DNA from: Rhodanobacteraceae bacterium
GTDB lineage: Bacteria > Pseudomonadota > Gammaproteobacteria > Xanthomonadales > Rhodanobacteraceae
NCBI GenBank assembly: GCA_030167125.1
Contig: CP126531.1
Location: 1,054,001 to 1,118,000 of the forward strand
Length of the DNA: 64,000 nt
Direction of reading: 5' to 3'
Positions 18,578-27,378 of this stretch are shown here, in pieces. The stretch's first letter is position 1, and every line of letters begins with the position of its first letter. Below the pieces are notes generated by a model. The model was given only the letters and a program-made list of their open reading frames with translations. It was not told where the DNA came from and searched no databases. Both the position numbers and the translations under genes were made by a program.

Positions 18578-18638
18578 AATGTTCAGCAGGCTGAACATTG
18601 GACGACTTGAGCCGATCCACCATGTCAGGCCCTGACAT
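18578..18638. promoter_or_regulatory. Two inverted repeats upstream of mobC: oriT or operator candidates
   Basis: Repeat 1 (18578-18599) has arms AATGTTCAGC and GCTGAACATT with a 2-base spacer. Repeat 2 (18622-18638) has arms ATGTCAGG and CCTGACAT with a 1-base spacer. Both are perfect. Their place just ahead of mobC and the relaxase gene fits oriT, which is normally rich in inverted repeats, or a self-regulatory operator. The nic site cannot be assigned from sequence alone. Confidence 0.5.
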
Positions 18639-18941
18639 TGCCGGGCCGCGTTATTCAAGCGACAAAAAAGTGCACGGAGAGCTGCACCGCACCGCGTAAC
18701 TCGACCACAATTGAACATGCGAAGAGCACCGCTCGCTCTTCGATGCGACGAAATAAAGTGAGGGGAGGGCATCGCTGTTCCTCGCGCGCGCGTGCGAAAT
18801 TGCATGCGCGGCCTTTGAACGGGCGATGCCTACTATCTACATCGGAACGGAAAAATCAAACAGCCTGTCCCACTTCGTCCCAACGCATCCGGGCTTCAAG
18901 AATTTGGGTGCACGAAGCGGCTCTGAACAAAACACACTGAT

Positions 18942-19085
18942 GTGGAGGACGCGTTGCCGTGCTGCTGCAACTGCATGCCCGCAACCGGCCCCAAGCGGCC
19001 GATCGGCCTGTACGTCGGGACGTGCCCGAAGCAATCTTCCGCTCGGCTGCAGATTGCGGAATCCGAAGCTGTATATTTCGGTTGA
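18942..19085 (+). CDS. Possible small Cys-rich protein (47 aa)
   Basis: A GTG-started frame encodes a short protein with five Cys, four of them clustered (LPCCCNCMPATGPKRPIGLY, then VGTCPKQ). It ends 30 bases before the large nuclease-like gene. There is no clear ribosome-binding site and no family was recognised. A CxxC-type metal-binding peptide is conceivable, but chance is a real alternative. Confidence 0.2.
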   Translation: MEDALPCCCNCMPATGPKRPIGLYVGTCPKQSSARLQIAESEAVYFG

Positions 19086-19115
19086 TCAGATTCTTGGCAG
19101 GCTCTTCTACGCGTT

Positions 19116-21425
19116 GTGAGCGATTCCTCGGTCCATAATGGGTTTTCTGACGCTCGGAAGTTGCAGGCTCTGCGTGGCCTTGAGGAATTGGCGCAACGAC
19201 TGCGCCATCTCGTCGCGTCTCAGCCACCGAAGGACCTGTTGGGGTACCTGTACACCGCGTTGGTTTTAGGCGGGTTTGGGGATGAGGAGACCTCATCGCG
19301 GCGTACGGCGATCTTGCCAAGGATTGAGCTCGATGAGGCTCAGTTTCTTCTCGAATATGTGCACGCCATTCTGGCCACTACGCCGATTTCTGCCAAAGCA
19401 GAATTGGATGAATGCATCTGCGGGGAAATTACAGGTGTTGCCACGGAACTGAGAAATGCATCGTGCACTGTAGCCATGCTAGTTGCGGCTACGAGTTCAG
19501 AAGCCCAATTTGGACCGTATACAAAAGATCTTCTGTTCCGTGCACTTTCGAACTGGGTGCTGATGCGCGGAACACGCTACCAGGTATTGGAAAAGGAATT
19601 TTTCGAGTTTGCTCTCGAACCACACGACGACGCGCTTCGACGCGCCTACAACGTCGGTGCGCGGGACATCGCGGCTGGGATCCAAGCTCTTGCCGATGCA
19701 GTTCGGGTGGGCCACGACCATGCTGCGAGGACTATTCAGAGGTCGATGGAAGAAGCACAGAAATTCGTAGCGTTGCACAAGCAATCCATGGAAGACGGCA
19801 TCGCGCAATGGATGAAGGAGTGCACAGAATCAGCGACTGCGGCTGGTGCAGCGTTTGTAGATTTGTTCCAAGGTGGTATCTGTAACGTCAATCGCCACAC
19901 CAAGCTGCCGGTTTTGCTACTGGATGATCTCTCTTACGCTGTGGCCGAGGAAAAGGAGTTCTTTGCACCGGGAGCATACTCGGGCACCCCCTTCCGCACG
20001 CTGCCCGCACGCAAGAAGCCACTTATAAAGTTTGAGGGCGATCATTACCTTACGGATCCTTGCTTTGCTCGCGATGCCGCATATCGCGCCATTCTCCACA
20101 ACTTGTTGGCTCGCGATAGCCGATATGCGGATGAGTTTAGGCATAACCAGAAGGAGTGGAGCGAGTCGGCATTCGTGAACGTGTTCGAGCACCAGCTGGC
20201 AGATGCGACTGTGTTGCGCGAGGTGTATTACCGACGTGATGGCAATTGGGTTGAGAACGACACCTTGATACTGACCGATGGTGTACTCGTGTTAGTTGAG
20301 GCGAAGTCAGGAGCCGCGGCGACGATCGCATCCCCTGCGGCCGACTTCGAACGTCACGCGAGGGCGATACGTGATCTGATCGTCAAGGCCTACGACCAAT
20401 GTCGACGGTTTCTCGAATACCTTTCGTCGGCCGACGAATCGCCGCTATATGTGTTCAAGGATGGCCGCTACGAGGAGGTGGTCCGAATCCGCCTTTCCGA
20501 CTATTGGCTCGTTCTACCCATTGGACTGACGGTTGAATCCTTTTCTCCGTTCTCCACCAGTAGCAAACAGTTACCCGGGATAGACCCCATTCTCGGCAAG
20601 CATCCGTTCGTTTCAGTGGCGATCGACGAACTGTTGGTACTCGGTCGTTTGCTCCCGAGCACGGGAGCACTGATGCATTACCTGAGCATCCGCCAGGAAG
20701 CTGCTGGAATCAAAGAGCTGTTTCTTTTTGACGAACTCGATCATCTAGGAGCGTACATCACCAAAAACCGCTTCTTCGACGATCTGCGACCGCAATTCGC
20801 GCAAGGAGCGGATCTGATCGTCGTCAACGAAATGAGCTCCGTTATTGATGACTACTTCAGCCAACATGACTGGGCACAAAAGGCTCCTCCCGCCCAAGAT
20901 TGTCCGGAGGAACTGCATGAGCTACTGGTGGCGTTGGATCGCACTCGCGCCCCGGGTTGGATTGAAGCCGACAGCCGATTGCGAGACTTTGGACTTGAAG
21001 GGCGTACCAATCTGCCCAAGCAGCTTGAACCCTTGCGTAGGAGCCTTCGCGAGTACCCATGCCGCTATTTTGCATCGCGAGTTGATTTTGGGCTGCTGTT
21101 TTGGCTGCATCGCGAAGGTGACACACCAGAAATGGAAGCTGTACAACTGAAAGCACAAGCTGTCGCCGAATCATTCGATGTTCAACGGGTGTTGCTCTTC
21201 ATGATTGGCGTTGACGATCGAGGACACTATGCACGAGCGGTTCCTCACTGGATTCAACGAGCTCAAGCAACGGAAGCCGTCCGGGAAGACGCGGCAGCGT
21301 TGACTCGAAGGACAATAAATCTAGACGCCAACACTCTGGCGACGGCGCCGGCGCGTAAGCTTGGTCGCAATGAGCCGTGCTGGTGCGGGAGCGGGGTGAA
21401 ATTTAAGAAGTGCCACGGTCGTTAA
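19116..21425 (+). CDS. Large cargo protein with PD-(D/E)XK-like nuclease core and SEC-C zinc tail
   Basis: A 769-residue protein not assignable to a named family. Around 380-400 the sequence ENDTLILTDGVLVLVEAKSG has the D-x(n)-E-x-K layout of PD-(D/E)XK nucleases (D382, E395, K397), within beta strands as in NERD-type domains; a Q-x4-x-Y-like element follows (YDQCRRFLEYL). The last 20 residues (GRNEPCWCGSGVKFKKCHGR) are a SEC-C zinc knuckle with the expected CxC and KCH. The N-terminal 300 residues look helical. The start GTG at 19116 lacks a strong ribosome-binding site. Third-position GC is lower than in the core genes, suggesting transfer. Carried between mobilization genes and integrase, it may be a defence nuclease; that role is inferred. 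Confidence 0.75.
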   Translation: MSDSSVHNGFSDARKLQALRGLEELAQRLRHLVASQPPKDLLGYLYTALVLGGFGDEETSSRRTAILPRIELDEAQFLLEYVHAILATTPISAKAELDECICGEITGVATELRNASCTVAMLVAATSSEAQFGPYTKDLLFRALSNWVLMRGTRYQVLEKEFFEFALEPHDDALRRAYNVGARDIAAGIQALADAVRVGHDHAARTIQRSMEEAQKFVALHKQSMEDGIAQWMKECTESATAAGAAFVDLFQGGICNVNRHTKLPVLLLDDLSYAVAEEKEFFAPGAYSGTPFRTLPARKKPLIKFEGDHYLTDPCFARDAAYRAILHNLLARDSRYADEFRHNQKEWSESAFVNVFEHQLADATVLREVYYRRDGNWVENDTLILTDGVLVLVEAKSGAAATIASPAADFERHARAIRDLIVKAYDQCRRFLEYLSSADESPLYVFKDGRYEEVVRIRLSDYWLVLPIGLTVESFSPFSTSSKQLPGIDPILGKHPFVSVAIDELLVLGRLLPSTGALMHYLSIRQEAAGIKELFLFDELDHLGAYITKNRFFDDLRPQFAQGADLIVVNEMSSVIDDYFSQHDWAQKAPPAQDCPEELHELLVALDRTRAPGWIEADSRLRDFGLEGRTNLPKQLEPLRRSLREYPCRYFASRVDFGLLFWLHREGDTPEMEAVQLKAQAVAESFDVQRVLLFMIGVDDRGHYARAVPHWIQRAQATEAVREDAAALTRRTINLDANTLATAPARKLGRNEPCWCGSGVKFKKCHGR

Positions 21426-21552
21426 GCATGACGATCACGGCAGTCCGCTTGTGGCCGCTCTGCGACGCCACGACGTTTAACGTTTTGCAAGGGACGACAC
21501 GCGACCCGGAGCGGACGTCCTGCGCAGGTCACCGGCGGCACAGTTGCACAGT

Positions 21553-23283
21553 TCAGTCGGGATCAATCGCCATGTTCAAGGCCTTTAGGATCTCCACAAA
21601 CGCGGCGTCGCATTCCCCTGCCAACGCCGTGTAATGCGCTCTGAGCGTCTGGTACTCGGTACGGGCTCGCTTAGCGGCCGCCGTACGATCAGACGGGGCC
21701 GCATGGCCCTTCAGGATGGTGCGCAGTTTGTGCAACTTGGCCAGCGGTTCCATTAATGCCTTGGCCTGATCCGGATTGCGTCCTTGGGTCTCCAAGTAGT
21801 CCTGCAACAGGCGCAAGGATTGCCAGCGCTCGTCGATCGTCCGCCCGGCATCGATGACAAGCTTTTGCAGCGGTTTTCGCAAGAAGCCTTCGACCAGCAG
21901 CTGGTCCAGCGCCAAGATCTCGTCGCCCCACTCCGACACCGAGTCGGTCGCCGGATATCGTGCCGCATCCGCAATCTCGTCTCCGCGCGCCTTCCACCAA
22001 GGCGGCGAAGCCTCGTCGAGCTGGCGGATCTTGTACCTGAGCATGTGCAATGGGTCGTATTCACTACTGAACTTGCCCTCGAAGTCGTTTTCGAAGGCGC
22101 GCTTGGAAATCGGCGCTTTCGGCCACTCGTTGAAGGATTGCCAGTACAACTGCTCTTCATATGGCAAGTCGGCCAGGTAGCCAATGTAAGTGTGCACCTG
22201 ACCGGCTTCGTTGATGTCGTACGTCTTGAGGTACCACGCGTTGCGACAACTGATGGTGCGGTCCGTTAGGTCGTACTTCTCAGGATCGTTCTTGAAGCGG
22301 GCCAGTACGTCGGGTCGAAAAAAAGCAGGCGAGGTTTCGAACGGCTTGTCAGATTTCGTAAAATAATTGGACAAGGATTCAGGCGCGCAGGAAATCTCGA
22401 CATTGCGTTCGTTCTTCCAGTCCTGAATCTTGAACCTTGCGTACCGCTTCTTTTTCGGATCTTCCTCGTCCTTCCACTGCTGGACCAATTCGTCCACGTT
22501 GACTTGGGGTCGCAAGATCATGCAACCATTGGCATAACTAGCATTCGTCGCACAGCCAACGTTGTAGAACAAATCCGGTGCCGACTTCACTTGCGACTGC
22601 CGATCCAGTTCCCATCCGGAAAACCTCTTGGGCTCGAATCGAGTGAAGTCGAACTTGAGCACCAGCGCCATTGCCGACAACGCCATGTAGGCCGCCAGGT
22701 CCTTGATCAGGATCGTCACCACGACCGGACTACCTTCCGAGCCGCTTGGCTTGAGCCAAATTACGCGGATGACATCTTCGATATCGCCCTTGTCGTCGAG
22801 GCGAGAGTACGCGCTCCGCTCGGGGACCCAATACACACCCAAGGAGTGAACCAGCTTTTGGCTCAGTTCGATGGGCGCTGGCCCCGTCTCCACGCCGGTG
22901 AACGAGCGACGGAAGATCAGCTTCTCGCCGCTGACAAGTGATTTGCACCCCGGATGCGTTAGTGGAGGCTCTAGATAGATCCGATGCCCCTGCCCGCCAC
23001 CCCACGATTTCTGGATGCACCAACTGTCGTCTGGCATCACACACGAGCGAAGCAGATCGGCCTGATCCGCTGGGGTGACCTTCGCTCTCGGGGCCAAAAC
23101 GCCGTGGATCAGGACCGCACCGGCACTGGCATAGATCACCAGTTCGTCGCGACTAGCGTTGTCCTTCAAGAATTCAACTGCGTCCTCGGCGCCGAGTAGC
23201 CAAGTAACCTTGTCCGCACCGGGAGCCCACGCAATGGCGCGAAAACCGTTTTCGTCAAATCGTTTCACGTGATCCGTCTCCAT
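21553..23283 (-). CDS. Uncharacterised 576-aa island cargo protein
   Basis: A long frame with coherent codon use and an ATG at 23283, convergent with the nuclease-like gene (127 bases between stops). I recognise no domain. The N-terminal half has an alternating strand pattern (FRAIAWAPGADKVTWLLG, ELVIYASAGAVLIHGVLAP). The centre has aromatic-rich segments (SCRNAWYLKTYDI, EEQLYWQSFNEWP). The last 140 residues are helical and contain RTILKGH, a weak match to the R-x4-6-H motif of HEPN ribonucleases, and long charged helices. No signal peptide or membrane segment is seen, so it is probably cytoplasmic. It may act with the neighbouring protein, but the opposite orientation means separate transcription. 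Confidence 0.65.
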   Translation of the reverse strand: METDHVKRFDENGFRAIAWAPGADKVTWLLGAEDAVEFLKDNASRDELVIYASAGAVLIHGVLAPRAKVTPADQADLLRSCVMPDDSWCIQKSWGGGQGHRIYLEPPLTHPGCKSLVSGEKLIFRRSFTGVETGPAPIELSQKLVHSLGVYWVPERSAYSRLDDKGDIEDVIRVIWLKPSGSEGSPVVVTILIKDLAAYMALSAMALVLKFDFTRFEPKRFSGWELDRQSQVKSAPDLFYNVGCATNASYANGCMILRPQVNVDELVQQWKDEEDPKKKRYARFKIQDWKNERNVEISCAPESLSNYFTKSDKPFETSPAFFRPDVLARFKNDPEKYDLTDRTISCRNAWYLKTYDINEAGQVHTYIGYLADLPYEEQLYWQSFNEWPKAPISKRAFENDFEGKFSSEYDPLHMLRYKIRQLDEASPPWWKARGDEIADAARYPATDSVSEWGDEILALDQLLVEGFLRKPLQKLVIDAGRTIDERWQSLRLLQDYLETQGRNPDQAKALMEPLAKLHKLRTILKGHAAPSDRTAAAKRARTEYQTLRAHYTALAGECDAAFVEILKALNMAIDPD

Positions 23284-23483
23284 GTGCCATGGAGTATACG
23301 CATTGATTCTCGGAACGAGGGCGGTGGTTTCGTCTTGGGCGGCGCGGTGGCTTTTTTACAGTCTGAAGATTACGGCACGCGTGGCGCAGCGTTCCGTCCG
23401 CTTCGGGTCGGTGGCGGTCTCACCGCGTCCATTCGGCTTGTGGCTTTCGTTGAGAACGCTTGAAGAGCAGTTCGCTTTGTGCG

Positions 23484-24698
23484 CTACACACGCGCCTGAC
23501 GGATCGGCACGACGTTGTCCTTCGACATTCGCAACCCGTCCAAATAGTCCGCCCAGGCCTGCATCATCTTGCGTCGCTCTGGCAAATGCGCGGTGCGGTT
23601 GTAGGCGCGGCCGTTCGGATCGCGTACTGCGTGCGCAAGTTGATGCTCGATGTAATCGGGCCGAAACCCCAAGTGCTCATCCAGGATCGTGCGCGCCATT
23701 GCGCGAAAGCCGTGTGTTGTCATGGTGTCCTTGTCGAAGCCCATGCGGCGCAGCGCGGCGTTGGTCGCGTTGTTGCTCATGGGACGCTTTGCTGAACGCC
23801 CACCAGGAAACACGAAACGCCCGTTTCCGGTGAGCGGGTAGAGCTGGCGCAGTATGGTCACAGCTTGCGTTGCCAGCGGCACGATGTGCGGCTGACGCAT
23901 CTTCATCTTATGCGCCGGCAGGTTCCACTGTCCGGCGTCCAAGTCAAATTCCGCCCATTCGGCCTGCCGCAGTTCGCCGGGCCGCACGAAAAACATCGGC
24001 GCAAGCTGCAAGGCGCAGCGAGTAGGGAAGTGCCCGTTGTAGCCGTCGATTGCGCGCAACAACTCGCCAACTTTGTCGGGGTCGGTCACGGCCGCATGGT
24101 TGCGCTCGATCGCCGGCGGGATCGCCCCGCGCAGCGCCACGGTGGGATCGAACGTGGCGCGGCCGGTTGCGATGCCGAAACGGATCACCTGGCCGATGTT
24201 CGTGCGCGCCCGGTGCGCGGTTTCGCGTGCGCCGCGTGCGTCGATCCGTTCCAGCACGGCCAGAATGTCCGGTGCGGTCACATTGGCGAGCGGCTTCGAT
24301 CCGATCCATGGAAAGACGTCGCGTTCCAGCCGACGGATATTGCGGCTCGCATGATCATCCGCCCATTGCGGGGAATACTTGGCGAACCATTCCCGCGCGA
24401 CAGCTTCAAAGGTGTCTGCGGTCGCCGTGGCTTCGGCTTTGCGCTTCTCGCCGGGGTCTATACCGTCGGCCAGGAGCTTCCGGGCATCATCGCGTTTCTC
24501 ACGCGCGCGTTTCAGCGAAACGTCAGGGTAGGTGCCAAGCGAAAGTGTGTTTCGCTTGTGCGTGACAGGCCTGCGGTAATCAAAACGCCACCAACGCGCT
24601 CCGTCCGGCTTCACCAAGAGGTACATGCCGCGTTCATCGGAGAGCTTGTAGGCCCCAGCCCGCGGTTTCGCATTGGCGACGACGGAAGGACTAAGCAT
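23484..24698 (-). CDS. int: P4-type tyrosine recombinase/integrase
   Basis: A 404-residue site-specific integrase. The N-terminal DUF4102-like arm-binding domain (KPRAGAYKLSDERGMYLLVK), core-binding domain (about 95-190) and catalytic domain are complete. Catalytic residues are R239 (FFVRPGELR), H329 and R332 (HGFRAMART), H356 (HQLAHAV) and Y366 (GRAYNRT). It lies 183 bases from the 3' end of ssrA and is transcribed away from it, the standard arrangement for elements that integrate into tRNA or tmRNA genes. It therefore marks the right end of the mobile element. Confidence 0.93.
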   Translation of the reverse strand: MLSPSVVANAKPRAGAYKLSDERGMYLLVKPDGARWWRFDYRRPVTHKRNTLSLGTYPDVSLKRAREKRDDARKLLADGIDPGEKRKAEATATADTFEAVAREWFAKYSPQWADDHASRNIRRLERDVFPWIGSKPLANVTAPDILAVLERIDARGARETAHRARTNIGQVIRFGIATGRATFDPTVALRGAIPPAIERNHAAVTDPDKVGELLRAIDGYNGHFPTRCALQLAPMFFVRPGELRQAEWAEFDLDAGQWNLPAHKMKMRQPHIVPLATQAVTILRQLYPLTGNGRFVFPGGRSAKRPMSNNATNAALRRMGFDKDTMTTHGFRAMARTILDEHLGFRPDYIEHQLAHAVRDPNGRAYNRTAHLPERRKMMQAWADYLDGLRMSKDNVVPIRQARV

Positions 24699-24713
24699 GA
24701 CGTGCTCTCCAGC

Positions 24714-24792
24714 AAGGTTGACGGTAACAGCCTGAGCCGAATTTTACTTACCGCCAAAACTCCCGTAACGATTTTGGAATTTGACGGTAAGT
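24714..24792. repeat. Three TTACCGnCAA words beside the integrase: arm-type site candidates
   Basis: TTGACGGTAA (24720-24729), CTTACCGCCAAA (about 24748-24759) and TTTGACGGTAAGTA (about 24780-24793) are copies of one 10-base word in alternating orientation, between the integrase start and the ssrA end. Integrases bind such short arm sites next to the crossover; two related words occur at 9124-9148. They could instead serve as operators for the int promoter. Confidence 0.45.
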
Positions 24793-24821
24793 AGAGAGTC
24801 GACGTGGGAGCAGTATACAAG

Positions 24822-24846
24822 AAAAAACCGCGCCAGAGCGCGGTTT
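24822..24846 (-). terminator. Intrinsic terminator of ssrA
   Basis: AAACCGCGC and GCGCGGTTT flank a CAGA loop. On the minus strand the stem is followed by a run of T, 35 bases downstream of the ssrA 3' end. If the element is integrated at the ssrA end, this terminator was probably brought by the element. Confidence 0.8.
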
Positions 24847-24880
24847 AAAGGATGTTACGGGGTATTGTTGGATTCCGTAA

Positions 24881-25234
24881 TGGTGGAGGCGGGGGGAATC
24901 GAACCCCCGTCCGAAGGCGCTCCGCGCCCGGCGCTACATGCTTAGTCCGGCGTTCAATCTCGTTCCGAAGCAGCACGCCGGACAAAGCGCACCGCGGAAC
25001 CAGCGGGTTTTGTTTTAGCCAATGATCGACCTGCGGCAATCATCAGCGATCCCGTGATGATGACCCTACATCCACGAGCACGGGCACAAGTGGGTTCGGG
25101 GCTAGGCCTTAAGCGGCCAGAGCGTAGACGTCGTCGTTGGCGTCTGATTGTTTGCCATCGGATTAACGAGGAAGATGACGCCCTCGGCATGCTCCAGGCT
25201 GCTTCACAGCCCCCGTCGAAGCCAGGTCGCCCCC
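24881..25234 (-). ncRNA. ssrA: tmRNA (ssrA)
   Basis: A one-piece tmRNA of 354 bases. The 5' end GGGGGCG pairs with CGCCTCC just before the encoded ACCA at 24881-24884, forming the tRNA-like acceptor stem; the T arm contains GGTTCGATTCC. The internal reading frame at 25109-25141 encodes ANDDVYALAA and TAA, giving the degradation tag AANDDVYALAA including the charged alanine. tmRNA rescues ribosomes stalled on broken mRNA together with SmpB, whose gene lies 1.2 kb away. The 3' end serves as the integration site of the neighbouring element and is left intact. Confidence 0.97.
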
Positions 25235-25324
25235 GGGGAAGACGATGATGCGGGCGGGTGCGCGGGAAATCAATCGCGCCGGCTGGCATCATGCGCTGTT
25301 CGTTCATCGCGGAAGTCCGCCTGC

Positions 25325-26170
25325 ATGGGAAACATCGTCTGGCTCGCCTCCTACCCCAAGTCGGGCAATACATGGCTGCGTGCGTTCCTGGCCAACCTGG
25401 TCGCGAATCGCGCCGATCCGTTGCGGCCGGACGAAATCCGCGATTACACCGATTCGGAATCGCGCACCGATCGCTACACCGAACTGGCGGGCAAACCGAG
25501 CACTGAGCTGACGATCGAGGAAATTTCGACGCTGCGCCCCGAGGTGCACGCGCTGATCGCGCAGCGCGCGCAGGGCACGCGGCTATTGATGACGCACAAT
25601 TTCGCCGGGAGCTTCGACGGACATCCCACGTTCAACTGGCAGGTGACGGCCGGTGCGATCTACGTGGTGCGCAATCCGCTGGATGTCGCGGTCAGCATGA
25701 CGCACCACTTCGGGTTGACGCTGGATGAAGCGATCGAGCGGCTGGCCGACGATCGCGTGGCCTCGATCAACGATGCGGTCGCGGTCAGCCATTTGATCGG
25801 GTCGTGGTCCACGCACGTGCGCGGCTGGACCGATGCGGCCGAACGATCGTCCGGCAAGATCGTCGTGCTGCGCTACGAAGACCTGCTGGAAAAGCCCGCG
25901 AAGCATTTCGCCAAGGCCGCGAAGCTGATCGGGCTGGGGCAGGACAAGGCGCGGATCGAACGGGCGGTGAAGCACACCTCGTTCCAGACCTTGTCGTCGC
26001 TGGAACAGAAACACGGGTTCGTGGAAGCGGTGGACGAGAAAACGCGGTTCTTCTTCAAGGGCCGTGCGAACCAGTGGCGCGAAACGCTGAGCCGCGAACA
26101 GGTGCAACGCATCGTGGATACGCATCGCGAGCAGATGCAGCGGTTCAAGTACGTGCCGGCGGGGTATTGA
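25325..26170 (+). CDS. Sulfotransferase-domain protein
   Basis: A 281-residue cytosolic sulfotransferase-like enzyme that would move sulfate from PAPS to an acceptor hydroxyl or amine. The 5'-phosphosulfate loop YPKSGNTWLRAF (residues about 9-20), the 3'-phosphate motif YVVRNPLDVAVS (about 116-127) and the C-terminal FFFKGRANQWRE (RxGxxxxW-type PAPS loop) are all present. The ATG at 25325 starts right before the first beta strand (MGNIVWLASYPKSGNTW). It begins 90 bases from the 5' end of ssrA and in the opposite direction. The acceptor cannot be predicted, and no sulfate-activation genes are nearby. Confidence 0.85.
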   Translation: MGNIVWLASYPKSGNTWLRAFLANLVANRADPLRPDEIRDYTDSESRTDRYTELAGKPSTELTIEEISTLRPEVHALIAQRAQGTRLLMTHNFAGSFDGHPTFNWQVTAGAIYVVRNPLDVAVSMTHHFGLTLDEAIERLADDRVASINDAVAVSHLIGSWSTHVRGWTDAAERSSGKIVVLRYEDLLEKPAKHFAKAAKLIGLGQDKARIERAVKHTSFQTLSSLEQKHGFVEAVDEKTRFFFKGRANQWRETLSREQVQRIVDTHREQMQRFKYVPAGY

Positions 26171-26248
26171 AAAGACATCCTCCGCCGGCGCGCGCTGCAT
26201 TCCGAAATGGGGACGCGCCGAAGCGGGTGTACGCGGGCTTACGTTTTC

Positions 26249-26356
26249 CTCCCCCTTCCGAAGGAAGGTGGATCAAGGGGGGATGGCTTTTGCTTCGTGC
26301 TGGCATCCCCCCGCGGCTGTCTCGCGGCAGCCGCGATCCTCTTCCTGCGGAAGGGA
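26249..26356. repeat. Dispersed hairpin-rich element, copy A
   Basis: About 108 bases between two convergent genes, sharing with 30397-30500 the order: CCCCCTTC hairpin, GGGGGATGGCTTTT, a ...GCTGGCATCCCCCC arm pairing with it, a CGCGGC hairpin, and a final CTTC/GAAG hairpin. Identity to copy B is high in the ATGGCTTTT and GGCATCCCCCC blocks. Such elements are typical of intergenic spaces in this bacterial group. Confidence 0.75.
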
Positions 26357-26399
26357 GTGTGCGCTCACAACTTTCTGTTTTCCAACCCCCGTCCTGGCC

Positions 26400-26891
26400 T
26401 CACCCCGCCTTGTTGTGCGCGCGCAGCGTGCGCTGCTTCTCGATGTTCCACTCGCGTTCCTTTTCCGTGGCGCGCTTGTCGTGTGCCTGCTTGCCGCGGG
26501 CAATGCCGATCTCGACCTTGGCGCGGTTCTGCTTCCAATACATCGCCAGCGGCACCAGCGTCAGGCCCTTGCGCTCGACCGCGCCGATCAGCTTGTCGAT
26601 CTCGGCGCGGTGCAGCAGCAGCTTGCGGGTGCGGCGATCTTCGGCGATCACGTGCGTGGACGCCGACAGCAGCGGCGGAATCGACGCGCCGAACAGGAAC
26701 AGTTCGCCGCCCTTCACCAGCGCATACGCGTCGGTGAGATTGATGCGACCCGCGCGCAGGCTTTTCACTTCCCAGCCTTCCAGCGCGATGCCGGCCTCGT
26801 AGCGCTCGTCGATGTGGTATTCGTGGCGCGCGCGCTTGTTCAGCGCGATCGTCGACGAGCCCTTGCCGTCCTTTTCTTTCTTCTTCGCCAT
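26400..26891 (-). CDS. smpB: SmpB, tmRNA-binding protein
   Basis: A 163-residue SmpB, essential partner of tmRNA in trans-translation. Conserved features include the N-terminal [39 protein letters not shown], and the RNA-binding stretch [20 protein letters not shown], then the basic C-terminal tail [20 protein letters not shown] that enters the mRNA channel of stalled ribosomes. It lies about 1.2 kb from ssrA, divergent from ratA. The sulfotransferase gene and a repeat element separate the two partners. Confidence 0.97.
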   Translation of the reverse strand: MAKKKEKDGKGSSTIALNKRARHEYHIDERYEAGIALEGWEVKSLRAGRINLTDAYALVKGGELFLFGASIPPLLSASTHVIAEDRRTRKLLLHRAEIDKLIGAVERKGLTLVPLAMYWKQNRAKVEIGIARGKQAHDKRATEKEREWNIEKQRTLRAHNKAG

Positions 26892-26949
26892 GCTCGTTAC
26901 AATGGAATATCTATAGGGATGCCGCCGGCCGGCGCGCGCAGGAGAGTCC

Positions 26950-27378
26950 GTGCAGATCCATCGTCAGGCGCTGGTCCGCTTCACGCCGGAACAGATGTTC
27001 GATCTCGTCAATGAGGTGGAAGCTTACCCGAGGCGCTTCGCGTGGTGCCTGGGCGCAAAGGTGTCCGAGCACGATGGACAGCATCTGGTGGCGCGGCTGG
27101 ATTTACGTTTCGCGGGCATCACCCAGCATTTTTCCACCCGCAACACGCTCGATCGCCCACGCAATATCCGGATGCAGTTCGTCGATGGTCCGTTCGACTG
27201 GCTACACGGGGTTTGGACCTTCACGCCACTCGGCGACGATGGGTGCAAGGTGGCACTGGACTTGGATTTCGAAGTCAGCAATCCCGTGACCGGCTTTGCC
27301 CTACGCGTCGGCTTCCAGAAACTGGCCGACCGGATGGTGGACGACTTCTGCGCCGAAGCCAAGCGCGCATATGCATGA
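26950..27378 (+). CDS. ratA: RatA/Coq10-family START-domain protein
   Basis: A 142-residue START-like lipid-binding-fold protein ([39 protein letters not shown]-type strand pairs, C-terminal helix [17 protein letters not shown]). The family includes bacterial RatA and mitochondrial Coq10, which binds ubiquinone; ribosome-association activity has been proposed for E. coli RatA. The GTG at 26950 is chosen because AGGAGAG lies at 26940-26946. rnfH follows with an eight-base overlap, as in many gammaproteobacteria. Confidence 0.9.
   Translation: MQIHRQALVRFTPEQMFDLVNEVEAYPRRFAWCLGAKVSEHDGQHLVARLDLRFAGITQHFSTRNTLDRPRNIRMQFVDGPFDWLHGVWTFTPLGDDGCKVALDLDFEVSNPVTGFALRVGFQKLADRMVDDFCAEAKRAYA

Noticed and set aside
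21426-21552. Space between the two convergent cargo genes searched for a small RNA or antitoxin
   Set aside because: No clear hairpin, promoter or reading frame.
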